Shown here: positions 1 to 10,686 of the stretch, piece after piece
Position numbering within the stretch: the first letter of the stretch is position 1
How the letters are laid out: each line of letters starts with the position of its first letter
DNA from: Fasciola hepatica
Lineage: Eukaryota; Platyhelminthes; Trematoda; Plagiorchiida; Fasciolidae
NCBI GenBank assembly: GCA_948099385.1
Contig: CANUEZ040000024.1
Coordinates: 27,935,001-27,999,000, forward strand
Direction of reading: 5' to 3'
DNA length: 64,000 nt
Made by a program: the position numbers and the translations under genes
Notes under the pieces: model-generated
Told to the model about the DNA's origin: nothing
Databases searched by the model: none
What the model saw: the letters and a program-made list of their open reading frames with translations, nothing else

Positions 1-337
1 GTAGGCAGATTTGTCGCAACGGGTTGCTTGCTAGTCCAATGCTGGTCGGGGTTGCCAGAAGAAGGCCTAGGTGTACCAAAGCCTTCACATGCGTACAGAC
101 GGTGGTATAAGAGTGACCGCTCTTCTCCACGCACCCATTCTCGTCGCAGATAGGTGGATTGTTGACAAAAGAACCCTTATTTGCAAAACAAGCTCAAAGG
201 GGCGAGCGGAAAGTACATGAAAACGAGTTCATGAGTGATCGCCCAAAGCTGCTCGGTGTGCAGAGAAAACTAAAAGAAACTGTATAAAAGCTTATTCTTT
301 TTATTTTTTCGGAAAAAATGATGGTAACAATAAAATC
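1..337. other. No gene seen; possible 3' flank of the adjacent gypsy fragment
   Basis: I see no coding similarity here. It lies downstream of the minus-strand pol remnant that starts at 338, so it may hold that element's 3' untranslated region or LTR. With no second LTR copy in the window I cannot confirm this. Confidence 0.3.
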
Positions 338-1319
338 TCACTCATTTTCAGGTATAATAGAAGCGGTGTCTATTAAACATACGGGTCTTTGCACGACTCG
401 ACCACGACGGTCGCGCCGTACCGGCGGTTCGTGATTCGTTAGATTGGTGCTTGATGATGCTGTAGTCCAAGGTGCAGGTGCGGTATTTGGTGCTGAACAT
501 CGTTGCGGTGGGCCACATGGCTTTTCTACCTCCATGAAAGCCGGTTTTAGTTTGTCTATGAAAACAGTTTCTCGTTTACCCTCAAGGTCCATGGTATGAC
601 ACTTTTCTTTCCGCTGTCGAACTCGGAACTAAATAAGGAGCCTGAAGCGACTGGCATGTACTGTCCGTAAGCAAGATGTGTGTGCAGGTGGACAGCTCCT
701 TAGGCATGTGCAGTGGTATGCTGTGTTCCTTATTCGATGTTGCGCGCAGGTCACTCGTTCGGTGAATTCGGAATAAGTAAAAGACTGCGGAAGTTTTGTG
801 CAACCAGTTCCTCCGGGCGGCCGAGGGTGACACCCAAACAATAATTCGTTCGGCGTTGAATGCAGGTCGGCCTTCACAGGACGGCGTTTGCTTAACAAGG
901 CAGAAGGAAGAGTCTATTCCCAAGACGGGTTTTTGTGAGCTCTTAAAGCTGCCGTGAGTCGCCTATGGAAACGCTCAATCGCTAGCAGCTGAATAGTGCA
1001 TCATAGTTCTCACTGTTTGCACCAGGGAAGCAAAAGATCCTAGGAAATATGTTCCATGATCGAGATGTAAAATCGCGGGGCCTCAAAGTGGGGCTACCCG
1101 TCGTTCTAGGAAAGCACAAGCTGTTGTTTTTGATGAGCAGTCGCTTAGAGGTACCGCCCCAGCCCACTTAGAAAAACCGTTGATACGTGTGACCACATAA
1201 GTGAATCCCCTGGATGAAAACATCAATCTGGTGTGACAAACGTGCCGGGGTAACTCGGCTCTTTGGAATTCCCCCCCCCCAAAATACTTGTCTATCCAAC
1301 GATTTATATATGGCCTCAC
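338..1319 (-). pseudogene. Ty3/gypsy (CsRn1-type) integrase and pol C-terminal remnant
   Basis: Three frames on the minus strand together resemble the 3' part of a gypsy pol gene. The piece at 1083-1319 reads FTYVVTRINGFSKWAGAVPL, like the integrase core around the first catalytic Asp, although the Asp itself is replaced (TRING where DR-type residues are usual). The piece at 629-898 has HSTPNELLFG, the conserved region after the catalytic core. The piece at 338-592 reads ETVFIDKLKPAFM and ends in an Arg-rich tail (RRDRRGRVVQRP), typical of CsRn1-type pol C-termini. At least two frameshifts separate the pieces, and no reverse transcriptase lies upstream, so this is a 5'-truncated dead copy. 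Family assignment is good; exact ends are not defined. Confidence 0.65.
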
Positions 1320-1559
1320 AAAACGCTCAGTTAGGAGTTTAACCGAAAATTTGATGCCAGGGTGTGAAAATCGGTACAGAGTTCTAAAGAAGCCCCCCCC
1401 CCTTAAACAAATGCGGTACCAGTTGAGAGCTGCATTTTGTGAAACGTCGAACTAATAGTTCCTCACGATGAAAAAAGTGGATATGATTAGGGTTGGCGAA
1501 AGATGCCTTGAAGGAATTGATCGAGATCCGGGTACAAGAAAACGACATTGAACCGGCGA
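1320..1559. other. Unassigned sequence with poly-C tracts
   Basis: Two runs of C (about 1271-1280 and 1395-1404) bracket the upstream edge of the integrase remnant. I recognise no domain in either strand. Confidence 0.25.
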
Positions 1560-1910
1560 AATAACGCTTAACAAATAGATAGGCTATCGGCCCAGCTATC
1601 GCGGTACAGCCAGTCTGGTGTAAATAACGCCAGTGATTATCCAGTGACGCTTTAGAAGCCATTCAAATGGAACATAGTAACCGTCCTCGTGTGAATCACT
1701 GGCCAAAAGTCAATATTCAAGCCAAAATCGAACGGGGAGCACGCGGCTGAAGCTGCTTAAATGCACACTGACATATATTTATAGTATTTACGACTGACTT
1801 GAGGTTCATGTATAAATTATGATATGAAAACACAAAATTTCACGCTGAAAAACGAACACCCGGAGTATGCATGCAATAAACAATATTCCGCTTGCCGGGC
1901 TGATGTTGTA

Positions 1911-1922
1911 CCACCTGGGCTA
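1911..1922 (-). promoter_or_regulatory. Pol III A box of a SINE-like copy
   Basis: The minus strand reads TAGCCCAGGTGG, a full match to the internal A-box consensus TRGCNNAGNNGG. It sits at the tRNA-like end of the repeat unit. Confidence 0.45.
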
Positions 1923-2377
1923 TCTCCGTACGGCCATTCTGCGGTGAATAACGCATGCGACTCTTGAATAGTGCTTCAAACACCATTCCAACGGTAAAAA
2001 GCAACTGTCCTCGTATGAATCACCGTACAAGGCTGGTCGGGAACATTCCCGTTGAAATATATTCATTCTATTCTAAACTGACACAAGGATCCTCAGCAAT
2101 ATATAATGGATTTTACATTGAAAAGTATTACAAACAAATCTCAACAGGTTCTCTTAAGAATCACTGAGCAAGCCTTGACGGCAATTTCAAGATTGGAAGC
2201 ACAGCACTCCGCTGGAACCGGTCCAATGCACACGAAAATATGTTCATACAGATCATAACTGATACGAGGATCTTCAAACGTACACTGGGGAAAAAAATTA
2301 ACTTTTCTGAAACAAATCTCGACCGCTCTCAACAAGTATTGACCCATCGACATTCCGCTTACAGGACTGACGCTCTA

Positions 2378-2389
2378 CCGACTAGGCTA
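2378..2389 (-). promoter_or_regulatory. Pol III A box of a second SINE-like copy
   Basis: The minus strand reads TAGCCTAGTCGG, an exact A-box consensus, followed by TAGAGCGTCAG as in a tRNA D-arm. GGGTCAATACT, a decayed B box, lies about 35 bp further along the minus strand. Confidence 0.5.
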
Positions 2390-3070
2390 TCGGGGTGCGG
2401 CCATACGAGCGCGAATAACTCAAGTGAGTCTGGAGTGATGCTTGAATCACCATTAGAATTATACACAGAAATCCTCCACCTCTGAATCATTGGTCAGGTC
2501 TGATCGGTGATTTCTCAATTGGATGAACATCACCCTGCAGAGCATGATCCGATGCTTATTGAAATATATGCATACGATTCGTAACTTTCACGAGATTCTT
2601 AAATCATATATTGGAATAACCGATGACATATGGCACAGACCAAACTCGACCTCGGTCAGCCAGTTTCCACTCAGCGATAATCCGCTCACCGGGCAGATTC
2701 ACTGCTATCTGAGTTACAGAGGTAGGACAAGTCTGACGTCAGAAAACAACTTACAATCGAATTATGCCTGATCCTTTATTCAAATGATAGACACGACCAC
2801 CTGTCTAAAAATTACTGGAAGAACCCCACCAGTCACTTCCCAATCGAACGAGAAGCCCATTGCTAAGTGTGGCCCAATGCACTATGAAAAATATTTATGT
2901 AGCTCGCAATTTAAATGCATATATTCAACATTATTGACGGTATAACCATCGAAAACTTTCACAAATAACTTCGACGGCTGGCGCCGTGTATCAAACCAGC
3001 AACATTCGGCTTCCCGGGCAGATGCTCTACATTTAATCTATTGGATTACGATCAGTCTGATATCAGTAAC

Positions 3071-4009
3071 GAGTGGCGAACGATGCGTGAACCAATATTC
3101 CAATTACTTTTGCTACAAACATGCTTCTTTGCAAATAAAACTTTCTTGTCCACTTGAAGACAGTCAACATTCAGACGGAGGAGCAATCATGTGGTTTGCA
3201 TGCTGTTGTTTACCTTACTGCGTTTAGTCTCTCGGGCATAGCGGCGTTCGCTAATCCACAACCGTTCGGTTTCTTTTTAAGAAATCATTTACTCGCTGAG
3301 TAGTATATACACGACAGCTACAACTATGATTAGTGTTTCTGGTTCCACGTTTACTATTACTACTGCTGTTACTACTACAACCGTGGCTGAAAATACGATG
3401 GTTATTGTAATGACTTTGTCCCCCCCACGGAGTTCCCTCTTCGCGAACGGAGAGGTGGTGCTGTGTTCGGCTTGAACGGTCATATTCTCAGACACAGACA
3501 CGCTTGATCTGAATTCCATGCAATCATGGACACGCGCCCGCAGTCGTTCACACACGCACACAGTTGACTTCTGTTATGCTTTATCCTGGACAGCACTGAC
3601 CAATCAGATTGCATCACGTGTTGCACGACATTGCACGGCTTGATCCGATTGTACAGTTGTTTTGTCCTTTCGATCGCAGACATCGCCGGCTCAAGCACAT
3701 ACACACGTGTCTGCTTCTCACTTGATTTTACATGCCCTTTCCGTACGTCGCTACTGCATCAAGATCATCCGTTCAAAAGTGCCTCCTAAGTACCGAATTC
3801 GGAATATATATATATGGGGAATAAACCAAACCTATCTACATTATTTAGGTATACAAATAAAATTGAAGCTTATTCCTTCTTATGATAAATTTAGCTGTAC
3901 AGTTCCCCGTTTTGCTGTACAATTCTCAAATATAGGTGTCGGTTACCGTGTAATGTATCTTTGTACAAATTGCTGTACTTTGACCAAAAATGGCGAATAA
4001 GTTATCGCG
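3071..4009. other. Unassigned sequence before gypsy copy A
   Basis: No domain is recognised. It contains a TATA-like run (about 3806-3816) and lies directly upstream of a gag remnant, so part may be a diverged 5' LTR or leader. It does not resemble the 3' flank of copy A (11,514-11,934), which argues against an intact LTR pair. Confidence 0.25.
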
Positions 4010-4112
4010 CACCCATTCAAATCGACGCCAAATTTTCAAATAACGCTCCGTTGGACCACAGAACCCTACCCAGGTTGCTGCTTCCAGCATCACCTCACAG
4101 CAACAGAAGTAT

Positions 4113-4907
4113 GTGCATCTCACTGCCGAACTTCCTTCAAATATTGTTGAAGTTGTCGGGGATGTCATCTACAACCCACCCACGGACAAGCCTTATGATA
4201 TGCTTGGCCAGACTATCCTAGAATGCACCGGTGTATCTGACTCAAACCGTCTTCGTCAGCTGCTTGGTGGCATTTCCCTCGATGAACAGAAGCCTTCACA
4301 GCTTCTGCGTCGTATGCGACAACTGGCTAAGGGCATCCAAGTTGGAGATATGATTTTGCGACAATTGTGGATGCAGCAGCTACCCGAACAAGCACAATGC
4401 ACTTTGGCCCTTCTCGTTGATGAAGTCTGACTAGACAGACTGGCTTTGGCGGCGGACCGTTTGATGGAAACCGCCTCTGCCCAAATTAGTCGGTTTGGTC
4501 GTCCGTCCACGACCTACACGGGGGCGACTCTCACAGATATGGCTGCACAGCTCAGTGCCCTTCGGGCGGACATGACCGCTATACAGTCGTCACGTTCGGC
4601 ATGTCGTAGCCGCTCCCCAACTCGCACTCGCCGGCCTATTGCCGCTCGCAGTCCTCCCAGGCCAGCCTCTCCCGATGCACACACTTGGACATGGTGTTGT
4701 ATCACCACCGAGATCGTGCCAGTGCCCGGAAGTGTACGCATTCTTGCACGTTCCCGGAAAAACCAGGGCATCTCGCCGGCCAACGGTAGGTACGGCAGCG
4801 TTCGTTGGTTTCCCATCTCCCTGTTGTCTTCTATTTATCAACGACCTCATCTAACACTATCAGTTTCTGTTCCACACTGGCACACAGATCAGTGTCATTC
4901 CCCCTAA
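4113..4907 (+). pseudogene. Gag remnant of gypsy copy A
   Basis: The frame reads through capsid-like sequence (QLLGGISLDEQKPSQLLRRM, then QLWMQQLPEQAQ), a signature of CsRn1-clade Gag. A TGA at 4428-4430 interrupts it; copy B has a sense codon there. Near 4,690-4,740 a one-base shift into another frame gives a C-[x2]-H-x9-C-x3-C array, the CHCC knuckle that replaces the usual CCHC in this clade. It would package element RNA. An in-frame stop and a frameshift make it non-functional. Confidence 0.65.
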
Positions 4908-5266
4908 CCCTTCTGACCGTCAGCATAGAAACACTTTAAGGCTTCAGGCTGCCAATGGGTCTCGCATATCCACTTTTGGTATCAAGCGTCTCAAATTAGA
5001 TCTGGGTTTGCATCGTTCTTTCAATGGACGTTTGTAATTGCTGATGATTCCCTGCCTACCTTAGGCGTTGATTTTCTGCATCATTCTAACCATTCGTTAC
5101 ATCCGGCTTCTTGTAAGTTAACCTACCCCGTGACTCATCATGCCTTTGTTGGATCTGTCTGCTTGCTCATTTTTGTTCGACCTTCCGTAGCTCCTGAAGC
5201 CTACGACACCTTCGCCAAAATGTTAGCCGAGTTTCCGTCTCTCATCGGGCCGGAAAACCACCCGCG
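4840..5266 (+). pseudogene. Aspartic protease remnant of gypsy copy A
   Basis: Around 4,864 the sequence reads FHTGTQISVIPP, where the family has a D-T-G active site; the catalytic Asp codon is now His. About 180 bp on comes LPTLGVDFLHH, the second conserved protease block. The blocks are in different frames, so at least one indel separates them. The protease would cut the Gag-Pol polyprotein; this copy could not. Confidence 0.6.
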
Positions 5267-6049
5267 GTGCACTCTGTGGTTGTACGTCACATCAGTACCG
5301 CAGGACCTCCTGTTCTTGCCCGTCCTCGTCGCCTAGCCCCGGACAAACTGGCCATCGCTCGTCTTGAATTCCAGAAAATGGTAGACCGCGGCGTCATCCG
5401 TCCTTTGAACAGCCCATGGGCCTCTCCACAGCTAATGATGCTTAAGAAAACCTCGGGCGAATGGCGTCCGTGTGGTGAATATCGTTGCCTCAATCAGGTC
5501 ACAACTCCAGATCGATATCCTGTGTCTCACATCCATGACACAACTTCTGCACTGGCTGGATCCAACATTTTCAGAAAAATTGACCTCAACCGGGCCTATC
5601 ATCAAATTCTGGTCGCTGACAAGGACGTTACAAAAACCGCCGTTACCACTCCGTTTGGTCTCTTCGAGGTTTTCCGTATGTCATTCGGCCTGCGCAACGC
5701 GTCCCAAACGTTCCAGCGGTTTATTGACGGTGTTACCTTTGGGCTACCCTTCTTTCACCCTCACATCGATGGTATTCTTGTCGCTGGCCTCAGCGTCGCC
5801 GAACATCGGCTCCACCTTCGACAGCTCTTCCAGCGGTTAGCAGAGCACGTTGTCACCATCAATGCCGCCAAGACCGAATTAAGGAAGCCGTCATTGCTCT
5901 TCCCCGTTCATATCATCGACGCCAACGGCATCCGTCCAGCTGAAACCAAGGTCAGTGATATTGCTGAATTTCCACTACCACAGTCCTTCAAACAGCTCAA
6001 ACGTTTTAACGGCTTTGATAATTTGTACCGCCGGTTCATCCCGCTCTGA
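5267..6049 (+). pseudogene. Reverse transcriptase domain of gypsy copy A
   Basis: This 260-codon open stretch carries the RT core: [14 protein letters not shown] at the N-terminus, GEYRCLNQVTTPDRYP, a DLNRAYHQI block, TPFGLFEVFRMSFGLRNA, and the active-site region. The metal-binding motif reads HIDGIL, so the second Asp of the usual (Y/F)IDD is Gly; inverted copy B has HIDDIL at the same place. The frame ends in TGA within the connection region. RT would copy element RNA into DNA in the cytoplasmic particle. The Asp to Gly change alone should kill polymerase activity. The open frame starts where the protease frames end, so the ATG at 5267 is probably an internal codon. Confidence 0.8.
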
Positions 6050-6155
6050 ACCACCCTGATGCAACCGCTCACCGACCCTTTCCGGGGCACAAATGAAACG
6101 AAACCTCATCTAAACCGATCAAGCCCAGGAGGCTTTTTCTCAGCTCTAACAGACC

Positions 6156-7131
6156 TTGTCGTCCGCGGTTCTTCTCCGTCACCCGGATCCCCATGCTCCC
6201 GTTAGTATCGTCGTTGACACTTCTGATGTCGCAATTGGGTGCCTCCTCCAGCAGGCCGTGGGCGGTGATTGGGAGCCGCTGGCCTTTCACCCACGCCGCC
6301 TGTGTTCCGCAGAATCCAAATACAGCGCATTTGGTCGTGAGTTACTTGCCGTCTACACCACCATCCGTCACTTTCGCCACGCCCTGGGAGGACGGGAATT
6401 CATCATTTCCATGGATCACAAGCCATTACTGTATGCTTTTCGCAACGCATCTGATCGTCATTCTCCACGAGAAATTTTCCAGCTGGATTTCATATCACAA
6501 TATTCTATTGACATTCGTCATTTCTCCGGGTCAACTTATGTGGCTGCAGATACTCTTTCCAGGATCCCCAGTCTCGGGTCGCCTGCTGTTCCCGGTATCA
6601 ATCCCGAGGACCTGGCACGAAGTCAGCAGGATTCTGAGTTTCAACAGACCATTCATGATACAAGTCTGCGAGTGCGGGCTTTGCCTCTTCCGTCATCTTC
6701 TGGCACTATCCTCTGCGACACCACTTTGGATCACCCAAGGCCAATCGCACCACTTTCACATCGCCGTCCTGTTTTCGACGTGTTGCACGGTCTATCCTAT
6801 TCGGGTATCAAGGCCAAACGCAAACTGGTCAGTGCCCGGTTCGTTTGGCCAAGCTTGGATCGCGACGTTCGTGAGTGGGCACGTAACTGCATTGCTTGTC
6901 AGCGAGCCAAAATTCAGCGACATACTACCAGTCCGGTCGGATCTTTTGGGACTTCAGACTCCCGTTTCGCTCACGTGCACGTCGACCTTGTGGGACCCTC
7001 GCCACAATCCCGAGGTATGATCTATCTACTCAATTGTATTGATCGTTTCACTGGTTGGCCCGAGGTCATACCCATTCCGGGTGTCTCCAGTGAAACTGTC
7101 GCCCGTGCGTTCATGGAACACTGGATTTTCT
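6156..7131 (+). pseudogene. RNase H and truncated integrase of gypsy copy A
   Basis: RNase H signatures are VDTSDVAIGCLLQQ, ELLAVYTTIRHFRHAL and MDHKPLLYAF, followed by ADTLSRIP at the junction. The integrase zinc finger follows, with LHGLSYSGI (second His of HHCC replaced by Tyr) and CIACQ. The first catalytic Asp is in VHVDLVGP. The integrase ends abruptly after MEHWIF near 7,131, before the second Asp and the Glu, where sequence identity with copy B stops. Copy B shows the missing part was once present. Confidence 0.75.
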
Positions 7132-7309
7132 GCAGCATTATGAATTACTTGTTGATTCACTTAGGCCGCAGCTTAACGATCCTTCGTCGGACATTAAATT
7201 TACGGGTCTCGCAGCTCGAACAGATGCACACCGAATCACAGGATTGTTCCCAACATTCTTCACTATTTTCAGTCTTCATTTAATAAATTCCCTACATTGA
7301 CTAAACCGT

Positions 7310-8335
7310 TTGAAGAGAGATGCAGTGACCGATCGTGTGGCACACGGCATTGTCATTAACGGACCACCAGTCATGGCACGACCTCGCCGACTGGCACCGG
7401 ACAAATTGGCTCTCGCCAAACATGAGTTTGACACTTTACTTTCTAAAGGTTTTGTTCGTCCTTCCCACAGTCCATGGGCCTCACCTCTGCACATGGTTCT
7501 CAAGAAAGATGGCATTATCTGGCGACCATGTGGCAACTATCGCGCATTGAACTTGGTTACCCGTTACGATAGCTATCCGATACCCCACATACACGACATC
7601 ACGGCATCACTTCACGGCAAGACTGTATTTTCTAAGATCGATTTGGTGCGAGCCTATCACCAGATCCCAGTCGCCGCTGAAGATGTCAAGAAAACCACTG
7701 TCACGACTCCTTTTGGTTTGTTTGAGTTCCTACGTATGCCTTTTGGTTTGCGAAATGCTACTCAGACATTTCTGAGTTTTATCGATAGCATTACGTGAGA
7801 CTTGGAATTTGTCCACGTCTATATCGATGACTTACAAATCGCATCGTCGAGCGTAGATGAACATTTCCAACATTTGACGCTACTATTTCAACGTTTGTCC
7901 GAACATCGAATAGTAGTCAATCCTGATAAATGTGAACTTGGAAAACCAGAACTTGTGTTTCTCGGCCACAAGATCACTCGAGAGGGTATTAGGTCTTGCG
8001 AGGATAAAGTGCGCGCTATTCTAGATTACTCCGTACCGTCCTCGGTCAAGGAGCTTAAGGCATTTTTGGGGTTAGTTAACTTTTATCGTCGTTTCATACC
8101 TCACGCTGCTGAACGTTTGCGTCCATTAACTGAACTACTTCGTGGCAATCCACGTAGGTTGCTGCTTACAAATGCCGCACGAGTAGAGTTCTCCGAGATT
8201 AAGGCGACATTAGCTCAGACCACGCTCCTCATGCACCCAGTTCCGTCAATCACGCTAAGCATAGCGGTGGATGCATCCGAATTTGCCATCGGAATGGTCC
8301 TGCAACAGTTTGTTTCTGGGATATGGCAGCCATAA
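7310..8335 (+). pseudogene. Reverse transcriptase of element E2
   Basis: Two consecutive open stretches make up an almost complete RT. The first has [48 protein letters not shown] and [16 protein letters not shown] single TGA at 7796-7798 interrupts. The second has VYIDDLQIASSS (intact YIDD), FLGHKITREGI and the connection region FLGLVNFYRRFIP. It ends at a TAA (8333-8335) inside early RNase H, after VDASEFAIGMVLQQ. Only two stops in about 340 codons make this the best-preserved CsRn1-type RT in the first half of the window. Confidence 0.8.
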
Positions 8336-8640
8336 GAATTTTTCTCTCGACGCCTCAGTCCCACGGAAACCAAATATAGTGCTTTTGGTCGCAAACTGCT
8401 GGCTGCATATAATGCCGGTAAACATTTCCGCCATGCAGTCAAGGGTCAGTATTTCATCCTCTATACCGACCATAAGTCTCTGACGTATGCATTGCATACT
8501 AAGTCTGACCGTTACTCTGCACAAGTCAGGCATTTAAACTATATCTCTCAGTTCACGACTGACCTTCGGCACGTTGAGGGTCAGTCGAAATGCGTTGCAG
8601 ATGCTTTGTCGCGTATTCCGCTTATTGCTAATAAATCTTC
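8336..8640 (+). pseudogene. RNase H C-terminal half of element E2
   Basis: Right after the TAA at 8333-8335 the same frame continues with SRRLSPTETKYSAFGRKLLA, then FILYTDHKSLTYAL and VADALSRIP near 8,600. These are the Glu- and Asp-containing blocks of gypsy RNase H. The domain removes the RNA strand during reverse transcription. It is read through without a frameshift into the integrase finger. Confidence 0.7.
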
Positions 8641-9650
8641 GGTTTTATACACCCCTGCCATGGCTGCCGCACAGGCACAGGATTCTTCATGTATGGAAGC
8701 AGCTCAATCATCGTCGCTACGGTGTCAGTCCGTACCTCTGGCCACCAGTGCTGGGACTATACTCTGCGACATGTCCACTGGCCTACCTCGACCAGTCGTA
8801 CCCTCTGCATATCGACGTCTCGTGTTCGACACCCTTCATGGACTCTCACATCCAGGCATCGCAGCCAGTCTCCGATTAGTAGCTGCACGATACGTCCGGC
8901 CGTCCATGATTAAAGATGTTCGTATGTGGGCAAAACAGTGTCTACAATGTCAACGACCTAAAGTGCATAGGCACGTAGCTTCGCCTATCGGTACTTTTGC
9001 TACGCCTGACGCTCGCTTCGATCATATCCATAGAGCCTTTTGGGTCCATCGACCCAATCACACGGTGAACCTATTTACTGGCGTGCATCGAAAGACTTAC
9101 GAGGTAGCCCGAGGCTATTCCCATCTCTGTCGTCACAGCCGAATCAGTGGCTCGACATCTGATAGAACGATAGATAGCTTCGTATGGTTGTCCTTCCACA
9201 ATCACTACCGATCGAGGGCAACAATTTGAGTCCGAACTATCCTCTTCATCAGTTCACATGCTGGGTACGGAACGCATTCGCATGACTGCGTATCATCCGG
9301 CATCGAATGGTTTAGTCGAACGTTTTCATCGCCAATTCAAAGCGGCTCTTAGAGCACACGAGAGCATCGACTGGTACGAAACGTTACCGCTAGTTCTGCT
9401 TGGTATCAGGACTTGCATAAAGGCAGATATCCAATGTTCCGCCGCAGAACTTGTCTACGGCACGACATTAAGACTGCCTGGCGAATTCTCCCCGCCACGG
9501 AGTACAGATTCACTTGCCGTACAGATCACCGTTCAGCGTTTTGTCTACGTACATGCAAAATCTCGCTCCGGAACACACTCGAATACAGCGACGACAGGTT
9601 TTTGTTCCGACCGAACTCGAAACTTGTTCGCATGTATTCGTTCATGTTGA
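8641..9650 (+). pseudogene. Integrase of element E2
   Basis: The zinc finger is intact: LHGLSHPGI (H-x3-H) followed by CLQCQR. The core is broken by frameshifts around 9,020-9,060 and near 9,200. The second catalytic Asp is seen in another frame as TTDRGQQFES (about 9,203). The Glu region reads AYHPASNGLVERFHRQFKAA (from about 9,288). The integrase would join element DNA to host DNA. Intact motifs spread over three frames show a recently active but now dead gene. Confidence 0.7.
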
Positions 9651-9727
9651 TTCGGTACGGAAACCATTAAAACAGCCTCACGAAGGTCCATTTCGCGTGA
9701 TTCCTAGTCAGGATAAGACCTTTAAGG

Positions 9728-10129
9728 TTGATCGACACGGTCGATACCGTTAGCATCGATCGTCTCGAAGCCGCGTACGTTGATGATAGCGTGTTGCTCG
9801 CTGACATGCGATTCAATGTTAACTCTGCACTACCTGTTGACGACACTTCGGTGTCACGTCAAGGCCTGCAGTTGGCGTTGCCTGCTACGACTTCGAATGA
9901 GGCTATCGTCTCACGTTCAGGACAGCACCCAGTCGGTACTGCCACGACTTCGAATGAGGCTATCGTCTGACGTTCAATTCAGAAGTCCGTTGGCCCTGCT
10001 ACGTCCTCAAATGAGAATACTGCCTCACGTTCAAGTCAGCAGAGCACGTCTACGCACCCGTCCGTGAATGAGGCTCCCGTCTCACGTTCCGGTCGAAAGA
10101 TCGTTCGCCCAGCACGTTTTAGCGACTAG
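9728..10129 (+). pseudogene. Pol C-terminal tail of E2 with 19-residue repeats
   Basis: After the integrase the frame reads KVDRHGRY-like sequence (the KxDxxG block of CsRn1 tails) and then a repetitive Ser/Thr-rich stretch built on TSNEAIVSRSG. It ends with the basic RSGRKIVRPARF close to a TAG at 10,127-10,129. One in-frame TGA lies at 9,968-9,970. The basic end matches the pol tail of copies A and B; the repeat array is absent from them. Confidence 0.5.
9887..10112 (+). repeat. 57-bp tandem repeat inside the E2 pol tail
   Basis: The motif acgacttcgaatga recurs at 9887, 9944 and (diverged) 10,001 and about 10,058, an exact 57-bp step. The step is a multiple of three and keeps the 19-residue protein repeat in frame. 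A fifth, weaker copy may precede it. Confidence 0.75.
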
Positions 10130-10686
10130 GTCAAACGCGATTTTGATCATTGCACTTCGCAGTATTAACTTTCGTGTTAATCGTTTCGACACGATTTAAC
10201 ATATCTCATTAGTTATTACTGTATTCTAGTCAAGTCCATTGTGGCTCCTACACCAGTTTTCCGTTCCTTTTCGTTTCACGGAGACTCGCCATATGGTACC
10301 CTTCGCTGGTCCCACGAAATCTGGAGAATTTGGCACCAACGTTTGCATTCTGGATCTGCCCTGTCGCTCTCGTTCCTTGACACCGACGAACCTACCGATT
10401 TGGCTTCCGGATATCACATTGGTTAACGGTTACCAGATGCTGGACGTTATTGGCCTGGAACATCTAGATGACGAGTCACGCAACCGGTGTCATTGGCAAC
10501 GAATCTGGTTTACGCTCGACCATCATCCTGCGGTTCCTGCATACCACGGATTCTGCCCATCAGCGTCCTACAGCACTGCTACATTCACGTGTTTTGCACG
10601 CATTCGCGCACACGAGTACCCTTTGTATGATTTTTCCTCCTTGACATTTTTTCGAAAGCTTTCCGTGCTTTCTAGCGGGGGGCTGC
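10130..10686 (+). other. 3' region of E2 between pol and LTR
   Basis: This 557-bp stretch separates the pol tail from the LTR. A 150-codon frame (10,239-10,691) stays open and ends on the TAG that is part of the first five bases of the LTR. The predicted product has no recognisable domain, signal peptide or membrane segment, so I do not claim an envelope gene. A G-rich tract (about 10,674-10,682) just before the LTR is a candidate polypurine tract. Confidence 0.35.

Larger units (their letters stand above)
1560..3070 (-). repeat. Cluster of tRNA-derived SINE-like repeats
   Basis: Several diverged copies of one unit follow each other at roughly 320-470 bp spacing. Each carries a pyrimidine-rich 'attccgctt...ctac...ggcta' block near 1890-1925, 2350-2395, 2680-2715 and 3000-3045, with an 'aataacgc/aataactc' stretch and a 'cctc.tatgaatcac' stretch after it. 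On the minus strand two copies have a perfect RNA polymerase III A box (TRGCNNAGTNGG) with a weaker B-box-like stretch about 40 bp on. Arrangement and boxes fit tRNA-derived SINEs in tandem or in a hot spot. Unit limits are uncertain and the outer copies are badly decayed. Confidence 0.45.

Noticed and set aside
1890..1960. Possible tRNA genes on the minus strand
   Set aside because: A boxes are good but acceptor stems do not pair and the B boxes are poor; repeated context fits SINEs, not functional tRNAs.
3289..3704. Minus-strand frames rich in Val/Thr with an apparent hydrophobic segment
   Set aside because: Encoded by simple (ACT/GTT)n sequence; no homology and overlapping frames are equally open.
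9887..10112. 57-bp repeats as a CRISPR array
   Set aside because: Direct contiguous repeats without unique spacers, inside a retroelement coding frame, in eukaryotic DNA.
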